A DNA stretch of 64,000 nucleotides, from the NCBI GenBank assembly GCA_900319865.1, contig ONQD01000003.1:1-64000 (forward strand), written 5' to 3'. The notes beneath the pieces are model-generated. The model was given only the letters and a program-made list of their open reading frames with translations. It did not search any database and was not told the DNA's origin. Below, one piece after another: positions 54,431-62,439 of this stretch (position 1 is the first letter of the stretch; the number at the start of each line of letters is the position of its first letter). The stretch is from an uncultured Bacteroidales bacterium (lineage in GTDB: Bacteria; Bacteroidota; Bacteroidia; Bacteroidales; P3). A program made the position numbers and the translations under genes.

Positions 54431-55501
54431 ATGTTAGACAAATTAGAAGCTATATACTCACGTTATCAGGAGATTGAGCAACAGATGAACGACCCGCAGG
54501 TTACGGCGGACATGAAGCGATATGTGAAATTGAGCAAGGACTACAAGGACCTGCAGCCGGTGGTGAAAGCTTATCACGACTATAAGTCGCTGCTGGACAC
54601 CATTGCCGAATGCAAGGAGCTGCTGAGCACCGAGAAAGACGAAGAGTTGCGCGAGATGGCAAAGGCCGAGCTGGTGGAGAGCAACGAACGCCGCGAGAAG
54701 ATGGAGGAGGAGATACGCATTATGCTGATTCCTGCCGACCCCACCGACAGCAAGAACGCCGTGGTGGAGATACGCGGCGGCACGGGCGGCGACGAGGCCT
54801 GCATATTTGCGGGCGACTTGTTCCGCATGTACAGCCGCTATTGCGAGAAGAAGCATTGGAAGATAGAGGTTGTGAGTTTCAACGAGGGTACAGCTGGCGG
54901 ATATAAAGATATCACGTTCAACGTGACAGGCGAGAAGGTGTATGGCATGCTGAAGTATGAGAGCGGCGTGCACCGTGTGCAGCGCGTGCCTGCCACCGAG
55001 ACACAGGGTCGTGTGCACACGTCGGCTGCCGGCGTGGTGGTGCTGCCCGAAGCTGAGGAGTTTGACGTGGAATTGAACATGTCGGACATCAAGAAGGAGA
55101 CCTTCTGCGCCTCGGGTCCCGGAGGACAGTGCGTCAACACCACCTATTCGGCTGTGCGACTGACCCATATACCCACAGGCATTGTGGTGTCGATGCAGGA
55201 CCAGAAGTCGCAGATAAAGAATATGGAGAAGGCTTTGGTGATATTGCGTACACGTCTGTATGAAAGAGAATACAACAAGTATATGGAGGAGCTCTCCACC
55301 AAGCGCAAGACTATGGTGGCCACGGGCGACCGCAGCGAGAAGGTGCGCACATATAACTACCCCCAGAGCCGCGTGACCGACCACCGCATAGGCTACACCA
55401 TGTACAACCTGCCCGCCTTTATGGACGGAGACATCGAGGACCTTATCGACGCCCTGCAGCTGGCCGAAAACGCCGAGAAGCTGAAGGAAAGCGTGGGTTG
55501 A
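54431..55501 (+). CDS. prfA: Peptide chain release factor 1
   Basis: A 356-residue class I release factor recognising UAA and UAG. The codon-reading P-A-T motif (R-V-P-A-T-E-T-Q-G-R-V-H-T-S-A) and the catalytic G-G-Q (G-P-G-G-Q-C-V-N-T-T) are present. The residue after GGQ is Cys instead of the more usual Ser/His. Full length. Downstream hairpin at 55657-55688. Confidence 0.97.
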   Translation: MLDKLEAIYSRYQEIEQQMNDPQVTADMKRYVKLSKDYKDLQPVVKAYHDYKSLLDTIAECKELLSTEKDEELREMAKAELVESNERREKMEEEIRIMLIPADPTDSKNAVVEIRGGTGGDEACIFAGDLFRMYSRYCEKKHWKIEVVSFNEGTAGGYKDITFNVTGEKVYGMLKYESGVHRVQRVPATETQGRVHTSAAGVVVLPEAEEFDVELNMSDIKKETFCASGPGGQCVNTTYSAVRLTHIPTGIVVSMQDQKSQIKNMEKALVILRTRLYEREYNKYMEELSTKRKTMVATGDRSEKVRTYNYPQSRVTDHRIGYTMYNLPAFMDGDIEDLIDALQLAENAEKLKESVG

Positions 55502-55710
55502 TTCAGCATTGGGCGCTCCTGACGATACCGCTGGTTCCATGGAGCTCAACTACCAGCAGCACGAAGCCGACTCCCCTCTCCTACCCATCCACTGGCACAA
55601 TACTCTTGGCTTTTGCCCCCACCGCAACCCATACTGTTTGATTTTGCAGATATAATAAACCGGAGTATCCCACAGGATGCTCCGGTTTGCTATAAACGGT
55701 CTGAACGAAA
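55502..55710. other. Intergenic region between prfA and the MerR gene
   Basis: About 210 bp between convergent genes; no gene. Holds the hairpin at 55657-55688. Confidence 0.5.
55657..55688. terminator. Hairpin between convergent prfA and MerR genes
   Basis: A 14-bp stem (AAACCGGAGTATCC / GGATGCTCCGGTTT, one G-T pair) with loop CACA. Little T tail on either strand, but position and stability support bidirectional termination. Confidence 0.75.
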
Positions 55711-56913
55711 CTACTTCTGAAGAGTAGCCCAGATGCGGCTGCCTTGGCGGTAGATAGTATAAATCTTGGTGCCGGACAGAATCGGAATACGCACATGTGC
55801 ACTCTGTTCGGGGAAGAGCCAGAAGAGTTGCACATTGTCATGGCGTTCCGCCACAACGGCGGCAATAAAGTAATCCTTGGTCATAGGATGGTTGTACTCG
55901 AGGAGATATTCGCCATCCATTTCAGTGACAGAAGGTTGGTCGGCAGGCTCGCATGGCTTTACAGGAATAGAGTCATGGATTTTGCCACAGCACTCCATCT
56001 TTCCATTGCCGTAGGAAAGGGCGATATTGCCGCAGTCGGGACAGCAGAAAAGGTTGAGGTGGTTTGCCGTTTGAAGCCTGTGGGGTGTCACTTTCTCTGC
56101 AGGCACCTGTATGATGGTGAGCCACTTCTGGGGGTCAGTCTGATTCCACACGCCGTCGACATAACAGGCACGCGGAGCCCCTGCCATTCGGTAGCCCTCC
56201 TTTTCCATATAGGCGAAAAGGTCGATATAGCTTTGATAGAGCTGTTCGTATGGACCGTAGACTTTCATACAGACTGCCAAAGGGATTTCAGGATTATGGC
56301 GGAACTTGATGATATCGCTGTCCTCTTTGGCCTCAAGGACCTGTTCGCAGTACTCGAAATCGATGTCATGATCCTTATATTCCTTGTCGTGCTCAAAGGT
56401 ATAACAATAGCCGGGCTCGGGACACTGGCAGCCAAGGCGTGCCATCTCCGGTCCTATCACATTGCAGCAGAGGTCGCCAATGGCATCATAGCTGGGGATG
56501 ATGCCGCGGTAGTAGGCCACGGTCATGGCAGGGATGCTTTGAATTGAAAACTTTTCCATGTTTTGGTACTTTTGTTGTGAGCTTATCAAAGCCTGTAGTC
56601 GGTCGCGACGAAGAAGCATCTGATGGAGGTTTGCCTCTGTCTGGAGAATCTTGGCCTCAAGAAGTTGAAGAGAAGGCTCTTGTGAATCGCTATCCATAAG
56701 GGCACCTATCTCTTCTAACGAAAATCCCAATTTTTTGAAACGGCGTATCGTCTCCATCGTCTGCAACTGGCTGACGTGATAGTAGCGATAGCCCGTCCAG
56801 GGATCCACCTTCCGGGGCGAGATTAAACCCAGTTTCTCGTAGTGATGGAGTGTCTTCACCGTCACCCCACAGAGCTTCGAGAACTCACCGATTTGTAAAT
56901 TAGTTATTTCCAT
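55711..56913 (-). CDS. MerR-family regulator fused to GyrI-like and desulfoferrodoxin-like domains
   Basis: A 400-residue three-part protein. Residues 5-75: MerR HTH (I-G-E-F-S-K-L-C-G-V-T-V-K-T-L-H-H-Y-E-K-L-G-L) with coiled-coil dimer helix to about 118. Residues 120-285: GyrI-like effector-binding domain with clustered Cys (149, 150, 162, 164, 170). Residues 289-400: desulfoferrodoxin-like, with the Cys4 centre C291-x2-C294-G-N-I ... C308-C309-G intact (center I), then the H-P-M-T motif (His342). The superoxide reductase center II is lost: the His after H-P-M-T is Tyr348, the His before is Gln, and the C-terminal C-N-x-H is absent. Presumably a metal- or redox-sensing activator. Own -7 element; likely autoregulated. 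Confidence 0.85.
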   Translation of the reverse strand: MEITNLQIGEFSKLCGVTVKTLHHYEKLGLISPRKVDPWTGYRYYHVSQLQTMETIRRFKKLGFSLEEIGALMDSDSQEPSLQLLEAKILQTEANLHQMLLRRDRLQALISSQQKYQNMEKFSIQSIPAMTVAYYRGIIPSYDAIGDLCCNVIGPEMARLGCQCPEPGYCYTFEHDKEYKDHDIDFEYCEQVLEAKEDSDIIKFRHNPEIPLAVCMKVYGPYEQLYQSYIDLFAYMEKEGYRMAGAPRACYVDGVWNQTDPQKWLTIIQVPAEKVTPHRLQTANHLNLFCCPDCGNIALSYGNGKMECCGKIHDSIPVKPCEPADQPSVTEMDGEYLLEYNHPMTKDYFIAAVVAERHDNVQLFWLFPEQSAHVRIPILSGTKIYTIYRQGSRIWATLQK

Positions 56914-56939
56914 GATTCATTGCGCAATTAAATCATCTG

Positions 56940-56947
56940 CAAAGATA
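56940..56947 (-). promoter_or_regulatory. -7 promoter element of the MerR-fusion gene
   Basis: Minus-strand TATCTTTG followed by CAGATG, 26 nt before the ATG at 56913. I saw no clear 19-bp spacer or dyad of the classical MerR operator. Confidence 0.65.
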
Positions 56948-57041
56948 CAATCATCCCCAAGGTATGAGTCAAGGACATTAACAGAGTTTAACACTATATA
57001 GATTGTTCCTTGACCGGAGTTCCGTCGAAACGAATATAAAG

Positions 57042-57073
57042 AAACCGGAAGCTCCTTTCGGGACTTCCGGTTT
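57042..57073 (-). terminator. Terminator of the EF-G-like gene
   Basis: A 10-bp perfect stem AAACCGGAAG / CTTCCGGTTT (57042-57051 with 57064-57073), 12-nt loop, with a T-rich minus-strand tail. 45 bp past the stop codon. Confidence 0.75.
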
Positions 57074-57118
57074 GTGAGGGTGAATTGCAAAGCATTAACG
57101 CACTCTGCAAAGACGCTA

Positions 57119-59251
57119 TTATTCTTCCTCGTTGGCGGCTTCTTCGTAGGCCTTGAGCAGAGCCTGCTGGACGTCGGCGGGAACGAGTTCGTAGCTGCTA
57201 AATGTCATGGTGAAAGTGCCGCGGCCGCTGGTGAGTGAGCTCAGAGCGGTGCAGTAGCGGTTCATTTCGGCGAGAGGAGCTTTGGCGCGGAGGGTGGTGT
57301 ATTTACCCTCAGCATCCATGCCCATAACGATGGCGCGACGGCCTTGGAGGTCAGTCATGACGCCACCCTGGCTCTCGGTGGGAACGGTGACAGCCACATC
57401 GTAGATAGGCTCTTTAATCTTGGGACCAGCCAGTTTGAAAGCCTCACGGAAAGCGGTACGGCCGGCAATCTTGAAGGCGGTTTCGTTGGAGTCGACGGGG
57501 TGCATCTTACCATCGTAGATGTTAACCACAATGTCGCGGGCATAGGAACCGGTGAGAGGACCTTGCTCCATCTTCTCCATGATACCCTTAAGGATAGCGG
57601 GCATGAAACGGGCGTCGATAGAACCACCGACGATACAGTTGTTGAAGACGAGCTTTCCACCCCACTCGAGGTCGTATTCCTGAGTGTCGCGGATGGGGTA
57701 CTTAGTCTGATTGGGCATGCCTTCGTAGTAAGGCTCGATGAGCATGTGTACTTCACCGAACTGGCCGCTACCACCCGACTGTTTCTTGTGGCGGTACATG
57801 GCTTCAGCGCTCTTGGTGATAGTCTCACGGTAAGGCACATTGGGAGCAGTGAAGTTGACACCGAGTTTGTATTGGTTCTCGAAGTACCATTTAATAGTGT
57901 TGAGGTGGAGTTCGCCCTGGCAACCGAGGATGACCTGACGGAGCTCGCGGCTATTCTCGAGGGAGAGGCTGCGGTCGCCGTTGCAAAGATCCTTCAATGC
58001 GGCACCAACTTTCTCGTCGTCGTTGCTGTTGGCGGCCTTCACGGCTACGGTGTATATAGGAGTCGGGAATTCGATTTCGGGCACCACGTCATCGGTGTTT
58101 TTGGGAGTGGTGATGGTGTGGTTGATGCGCACATCTTTCAGCTTGATGGTAGCAACGATATCGCCGGCACAAGCCTTCTCGACACGCTGACGGTTCTTAC
58201 CTGCGCAAACGAGAATCTGGCTGAGACGTTCTTTGGACTGGTTGCAGCTGTTGACTACATCCTGAGCCTCGGCGAGTTCGCCGTCGTAGATGCGGAGATA
58301 GGTGATTTCGCCGATGCTCTTGTCCTTGTCGCTCTTGAAAGCGAAAGCGACGGTGGGGTTGGCGCTGTCGCACTTGAGTTCCTTGCCAGCTTTGGTCTTC
58401 TTGGTATTGGACACCTCGTTGGGGGCGGGAACATTGTCGACCACAAATTCGAGCAGGCGGCTCACACCGGCATTCTCCTTGGCGGAAGTGCAAAGGATGG
58501 GGAAGAGGTCGCGCTTGTCGATGGCGAGTTTCAGAGCCTTGGTGAGGTCCTCGTGGTTCAGGTCGCCTTCCTCAAAGTATTTCTCCATCAGGGCATCGTC
58601 GGCAGCAGCAGCTTCTTCAACGAGAGCCATACGGAGCTCTTCGGCCTTGTCGGCATAGGCAGCGGGAACATCACTCATCTCGCACTTGCCATCCTTGAAG
58701 GTGAGCAGCTTGTTGAGAACAATGTCCACAACCTGGTTAAAGCCCAAGCCCTGGTTGACGGGGAACTGCAGGACGGTGCATTTGCCGCCGAAGTAGTCCT
58801 TCAGCTGGTTGACGCAGTCGTCGAAGTTGGCTTTCTCGGCGTCGAGATGGTTGACAGTGAAAATCATGGGGGTCTTCAGCTTATTGCTGTAGCGGTAGGC
58901 GATTTCGGTACCCACCTCAATGCCGGACTGGGCATTGACCACGACAACAGCAGCCTCGACAACATTATAGGCAGCCACCAGTTCGCCCTGGAAGTCGGCG
59001 AAACCGGGAACGTCAAGGATATTGATTTTCTTTCCTCCGAACTCTGTGTAGAGCAGAGAGGTGTTGACTGAATTGCGGCGGTCGATTTCGATGTCGCGAT
59101 AGTCGGAGATGGTGTTCTTGTCTTCTACGGTGCCCCGGCGATTGATAACGCCGCCGTTGAAGGCCATGGCCTCGGCCATGGTGGTCTTACCCGATTTAGC
59201 ACCGCCCACGAGGGCAATGTTGCGGATGTCGGAGGTCTGGTAAATCTTCAT
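57119..59251 (-). CDS. Elongation factor G paralogue (EF-G2-like), GTPase motifs degenerate
   Basis: A 710-residue protein with the five-domain EF-G layout. The P loop G-x4-GKT is intact (16-23), but switch I with the invariant R-G-I-T-I is missing, the G3 motif reads D80-V-P-G-F (Phe84 for catalytic His), and G4 is N-H-L-D. Domains II-V, including the domain IV translocation region, are recognisable. A GTPase-deficient paralogue of this type (EF-G2) has been described in Bacteroides thetaiotaomicron, where it supports translation during carbon limitation in the gut. The start at 59251 is chosen because the N-terminus (MKIYQTSDIRNIALVGG) aligns with that family. Leader of about 165 nt from the -7 element at 59424-59431. 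Monocistronic. Confidence 0.93.
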   Translation of the reverse strand: MKIYQTSDIRNIALVGGAKSGKTTMAEAMAFNGGVINRRGTVEDKNTISDYRDIEIDRRNSVNTSLLYTEFGGKKINILDVPGFADFQGELVAAYNVVEAAVVVVNAQSGIEVGTEIAYRYSNKLKTPMIFTVNHLDAEKANFDDCVNQLKDYFGGKCTVLQFPVNQGLGFNQVVDIVLNKLLTFKDGKCEMSDVPAAYADKAEELRMALVEEAAAADDALMEKYFEEGDLNHEDLTKALKLAIDKRDLFPILCTSAKENAGVSRLLEFVVDNVPAPNEVSNTKKTKAGKELKCDSANPTVAFAFKSDKDKSIGEITYLRIYDGELAEAQDVVNSCNQSKERLSQILVCAGKNRQRVEKACAGDIVATIKLKDVRINHTITTPKNTDDVVPEIEFPTPIYTVAVKAANSNDDEKVGAALKDLCNGDRSLSLENSRELRQVILGCQGELHLNTIKWYFENQYKLGVNFTAPNVPYRETITKSAEAMYRHKKQSGGSGQFGEVHMLIEPYYEGMPNQTKYPIRDTQEYDLEWGGKLVFNNCIVGGSIDARFMPAILKGIMEKMEQGPLTGSYARDIVVNIYDGKMHPVDSNETAFKIAGRTAFREAFKLAGPKIKEPIYDVAVTVPTESQGGVMTDLQGRRAIVMGMDAEGKYTTLRAKAPLAEMNRYCTALSSLTSGRGTFTMTFSSYELVPADVQQALLKAYEEAANEEE

Positions 59252-59423
59252 GTGTATGTTATATATAATTATTTTTGTATTTGTTCTGTTCAAAACAATA
59301 TGTTCGAAAAGCCACTTTGAGTTGCTAAAGCAAAGTCGGACATCCGAATGCACGAAACTAATGCACTTATTGCAAGCACATTAGAAAGCAAAACAAAGTC
59401 TACGCTCTCAAAATACTGAGTGG

Positions 59424-59431
59424 CAAAGATA
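59424..59431 (-). promoter_or_regulatory. -7 promoter element of the EF-G2-like gene
   Basis: Minus-strand TATCTTTG; the 165-nt leader is the longest one predicted in this window and may hold regulatory sites. Confidence 0.65.
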
Positions 59432-59474
59432 CAAATATTTTTGGAATTATTGTCTTTCTTATGGAAAAAAATAG

Positions 59475-59482
59475 TACCTTTG
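59475..59482 (+). promoter_or_regulatory. -7 promoter element of the first flippase gene
   Basis: TACCTTTG followed by CA, 27 nt before the ATG at 59510. The EF-G2 -7 element is 43 bp away on the other strand. Confidence 0.7.
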
Positions 59483-59509
59483 CAAATTATTTTAGTGCAG
59501 AAAGACAAT

Positions 59510-61030
59510 ATGGGCGTCATCGCAAAACAAAGTATCAAAGGAGCATCGGCCAACTATCTGGGAGTCCTGATAGGGGCCATCACCACATTTTTTGTGGTGA
59601 CAGACCTCCTCACGCAAGAGGAGATAGGTCTTACCCGCGTCATGGTGGATGCCGCCATGCTCTTTGCGGGACTTGCACAACTGGGCACCAATGCCTCGAT
59701 TGTGCGCTTCTATCCTCGTTTCCGCACTGCTGACCGGCCCGAACTGCGCGACCACGGATTCTTTGGCTGGACACTGATGCTGCCCCTGTTGGGGTTTACG
59801 GTCATCGCCACTCTCTTCTTCATCTTCAAAAACCAGATTGTAGCATACTATTCGCAGGAAGCACCCCTGCTGACCAACTATGTGTCGCTATTGCTACCGC
59901 TGACCTTCTTTGTGCTGTACATGACGGTGTTCGAGACCAACGCCAGCGTGTTGCTCCACATTGCCGTGCCCAAATTTGTGAGGGAAGTGGTAATCCGGGT
60001 GCTCAACCTCATAGCCTATCTGCTTTACGGTCACAGAGTCATCTCGCTCGACCTCTTTGTCATACTCTTCTGCTCCAGCTATGCAGTGGCCACGTTGGTC
60101 AATTTCCTCTACCTTTTGTCCCTGGGGCGTATATCGTTCCGGCCCGATTGGCACTTCATGAACCACAACCTCCTGCGTGAGGTGGGGGTATACACCCTCT
60201 TCATGACCGCCACGGTCCTGGCAGGAAACATCAAGCTGTTCAACTCCATCTTCATTGCCAAGACCAGCCTTGCCGCGGCGGGTATCTACACCATTGCCTG
60301 CTACATAGCCAACGTGGTGGAAATACCCTACCGCTCGTTGGGTGCCATATCAAGCCCCATCATCTCGCAGGCCGTGACCGACAACGACATCGGGGAAGTG
60401 AACCGCCTGGGCAAACAAGTGTCGCTACACCAGTTGCTGGTGGCCAGCATGCTGCTTTTTTTCATCTGGATAAACCTCACGCCCCTTTTCCGCATCATCC
60501 CCAACGGACAGGAATACACCTCGGGAATGGGAGTGGTGCTGTTTCTCGGCATAGCCAACATACTGAACTCCACTCTGAGCATTGCCACCAATATACTCAA
60601 TTTCTCCAAACACTACGCCTACTCACTCCTCTTCATCTCCATGCTCACAGTGTCGGCCATCGGACTCAACCTCTGGCTTATACCGCGATGGGGTGTAACC
60701 GGGTCGGCCTGTGCCACATTGCTGGCCTACATCATATACTTCATCCCACTGCTCAGCCTACTATGGGCCAAGATGGGAATCTCGCTCTTCAGCCGCAAAC
60801 AACTGTGGGTCGTCCTATTCACGCTTGCCATCTTCGGATGCAATGCACTCTGGGAATGGCTTATTACCCCGCTCTTTCTGAGGCTAGGCACGGGCATTGC
60901 CATAGTACTAATCGAAGCCCTTATACGCACCCTAATATTTGCCGCAGTCACCTACTTTGCCATCCGCCGGATGCACATAAGCCCCGAAGTGGACAAAATA
61001 CTGCAGCTACCGAAATCCAAGAAGGCATAA
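59510..61030 (+). CDS. Polysaccharide flippase (MOP superfamily), first copy
   Basis: A 506-residue inner-membrane protein with about fourteen predicted helices, of the oligosaccharide flippase (Wzx-like) family. N-terminal I-x-K-Q-S-I-K-G-A-S-A-N-Y-L-G and the conserved Ala/Gly-rich turns match. It probably flips lipid-linked sugars across the membrane; substrate unknown. The start at 59510 is fixed by the -7 element. First gene of a locus continuing to the right edge. Confidence 0.85.
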   Translation: MGVIAKQSIKGASANYLGVLIGAITTFFVVTDLLTQEEIGLTRVMVDAAMLFAGLAQLGTNASIVRFYPRFRTADRPELRDHGFFGWTLMLPLLGFTVIATLFFIFKNQIVAYYSQEAPLLTNYVSLLLPLTFFVLYMTVFETNASVLLHIAVPKFVREVVIRVLNLIAYLLYGHRVISLDLFVILFCSSYAVATLVNFLYLLSLGRISFRPDWHFMNHNLLREVGVYTLFMTATVLAGNIKLFNSIFIAKTSLAAAGIYTIACYIANVVEIPYRSLGAISSPIISQAVTDNDIGEVNRLGKQVSLHQLLVASMLLFFIWINLTPLFRIIPNGQEYTSGMGVVLFLGIANILNSTLSIATNILNFSKHYAYSLLFISMLTVSAIGLNLWLIPRWGVTGSACATLLAYIIYFIPLLSLLWAKMGISLFSRKQLWVVLFTLAIFGCNALWEWLITPLFLRLGTGIAIVLIEALIRTLIFAAVTYFAIRRMHISPEVDKILQLPKSKKA

Positions 61031-61138
61031 GAGTTGGGGTTAGTGTGGACGTATTAACGATTGGATAGGACCGACAAGAAAAACAATTTCCTCAGGGGCT
61101 TTTTTTTATTTACATTGATAAGATTGGGGAATTTTACG

Positions 61139-61146
61139 TAAATTTG
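61139..61146 (+). promoter_or_regulatory. -7 promoter element of the O-antigen-ligase-type gene
   Basis: TAAATTTG with four bases (CAAT) before the first ATG (61151), predicting a leaderless mRNA; a second ATG at 61166 is possible. Confidence 0.65.
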
Positions 61147-61150
61147 CAAT

Positions 61151-62410
61151 ATGAATATAAAGAATATGAAGTGGTATAACACATTGCAATTCATTATACT
61201 ATGTGTAACTTTACCTATTGTGGCAATCGATTGGCAGCTTGGACTGTGGTCGACGCTGGCTCTTGGAGTCGCCACAGTTGTCAAGATAATTGCCGAAAAA
61301 CAGGTTGGAAATCCGTCGCTTGACACACCTTTGCGTATGACGCTTTTGACTGTCGCTGTTTTTTGGCTGTGTTATGGCGTCAGCGTGTTCTACAGCCAAA
61401 ACGTGGACAGAGCCCTGGTATTGGTGCCACGCAAGGCCGTGATGCTCATAGCCCCTTTGTGTATCCTTTTGTCAGACACTTCCTACCTCAGGCGTGACCA
61501 TCTGAGGGTGTTGTTCTATGGGTTGCTTGTGGCCATTGGGGGATTGTTTGTCTATAACCTGTGCACCAACACGTTTGAGGATAAAAACCATACTTATGTG
61601 GCCCTATACATCATGCCGACGGTGGGGTTCATATACAGCGAATTGTCGCAGCAGCGTGGAGTCATGCCTTTGTTGCAGAAACTGATGCTATATGCCGCCG
61701 CTGTGATGACAATTGTATTCATTATCTACATTGACTCGCGCGCGGGCATCTTGTGCCTCTATGGTGTCGAGGTGCTTTGTGCCCTGCATTTGGCCCAAAA
61801 GCGCGGATGGTGGAAAGGAATACTGCTCGCTCTCCTTTCGGTGGGGCTCACATTCACCGCCGAGAAGACGCTGCCCAACCACAACAGCCGTCTGCCAATT
61901 GCCTCCTTGGCTAGTAAGCAGGCTGCAGAAACCGATGACGGGGCCGTTGCCGACACAGTGACAACAACAGTACCGGCCTACGGGAAGTACAACGATGCCC
62001 GAATGGCCATCAACGTCACCGCCGTCAAGACCATTGCCGACAATCCAGTGATTGGTTACGGAGTGGGCGACTACGACACAGTGTTCTCAAAGCGCTTGGG
62101 CACCGAGGGATACCCAAGCCTGGAGGAGCAACAGCTTAATGCTCACAACCAATACACCGAGACGGCCCTTGCCATCGGAATCATTGGACTGGCGGCGATG
62201 CTGTGGTGGCTTGTGATGCCGCTATGTTTGGCTTGGCGGCGCAAGAAAGGATTCTGGCCGGTCTTGGTGCTGACATTCATCGTCATGTTCTGCTTCTTAT
62301 TCGAGTCGATGCTGGAACGCCAAATGGGCATGCAGTTTGTTTCGCTGCTATATGCCTTGATGGTCTTGATAATGGTGGTGGACCAAGTTGAGCCATACAC
62401 CGAACACTAA
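61151..62410 (+). CDS. O-antigen ligase/polymerase family protein
   Basis: A 419-residue polytopic inner-membrane protein of about ten to eleven helices. The large periplasmic loop between about residues 250 and 340 carries K-T-I-A-D-N-P-V-I-G-Y-G-V-G-D-Y and the conserved H-N-Q-Y motif (near residue 333), the Wzy_C-type signature of O-antigen ligases and polymerases. It either ligates polysaccharide to lipid A core or polymerises repeat units; sequence alone does not separate the two. 30 bp upstream of the second flippase. Confidence 0.85.
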   Translation: MNIKNMKWYNTLQFIILCVTLPIVAIDWQLGLWSTLALGVATVVKIIAEKQVGNPSLDTPLRMTLLTVAVFWLCYGVSVFYSQNVDRALVLVPRKAVMLIAPLCILLSDTSYLRRDHLRVLFYGLLVAIGGLFVYNLCTNTFEDKNHTYVALYIMPTVGFIYSELSQQRGVMPLLQKLMLYAAAVMTIVFIIYIDSRAGILCLYGVEVLCALHLAQKRGWWKGILLALLSVGLTFTAEKTLPNHNSRLPIASLASKQAAETDDGAVADTVTTTVPAYGKYNDARMAINVTAVKTIADNPVIGYGVGDYDTVFSKRLGTEGYPSLEEQQLNAHNQYTETALAIGIIGLAAMLWWLVMPLCLAWRRKKGFWPVLVLTFIVMFCFLFESMLERQMGMQFVSLLYALMVLIMVVDQVEPYTEH

Positions 62411-62439
62411 CCAGTTGAAACGAAATACTGAACACCGCC

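Noticed and set aside
57344..59071. 575-codon plus-strand frame opposite the EF-G2-like gene
   Set aside because: Fully contained in a strongly supported EF-G coding sequence on the minus strand; its composition (Gly, Val, Glu, His-rich) is typical of an antisense shadow.
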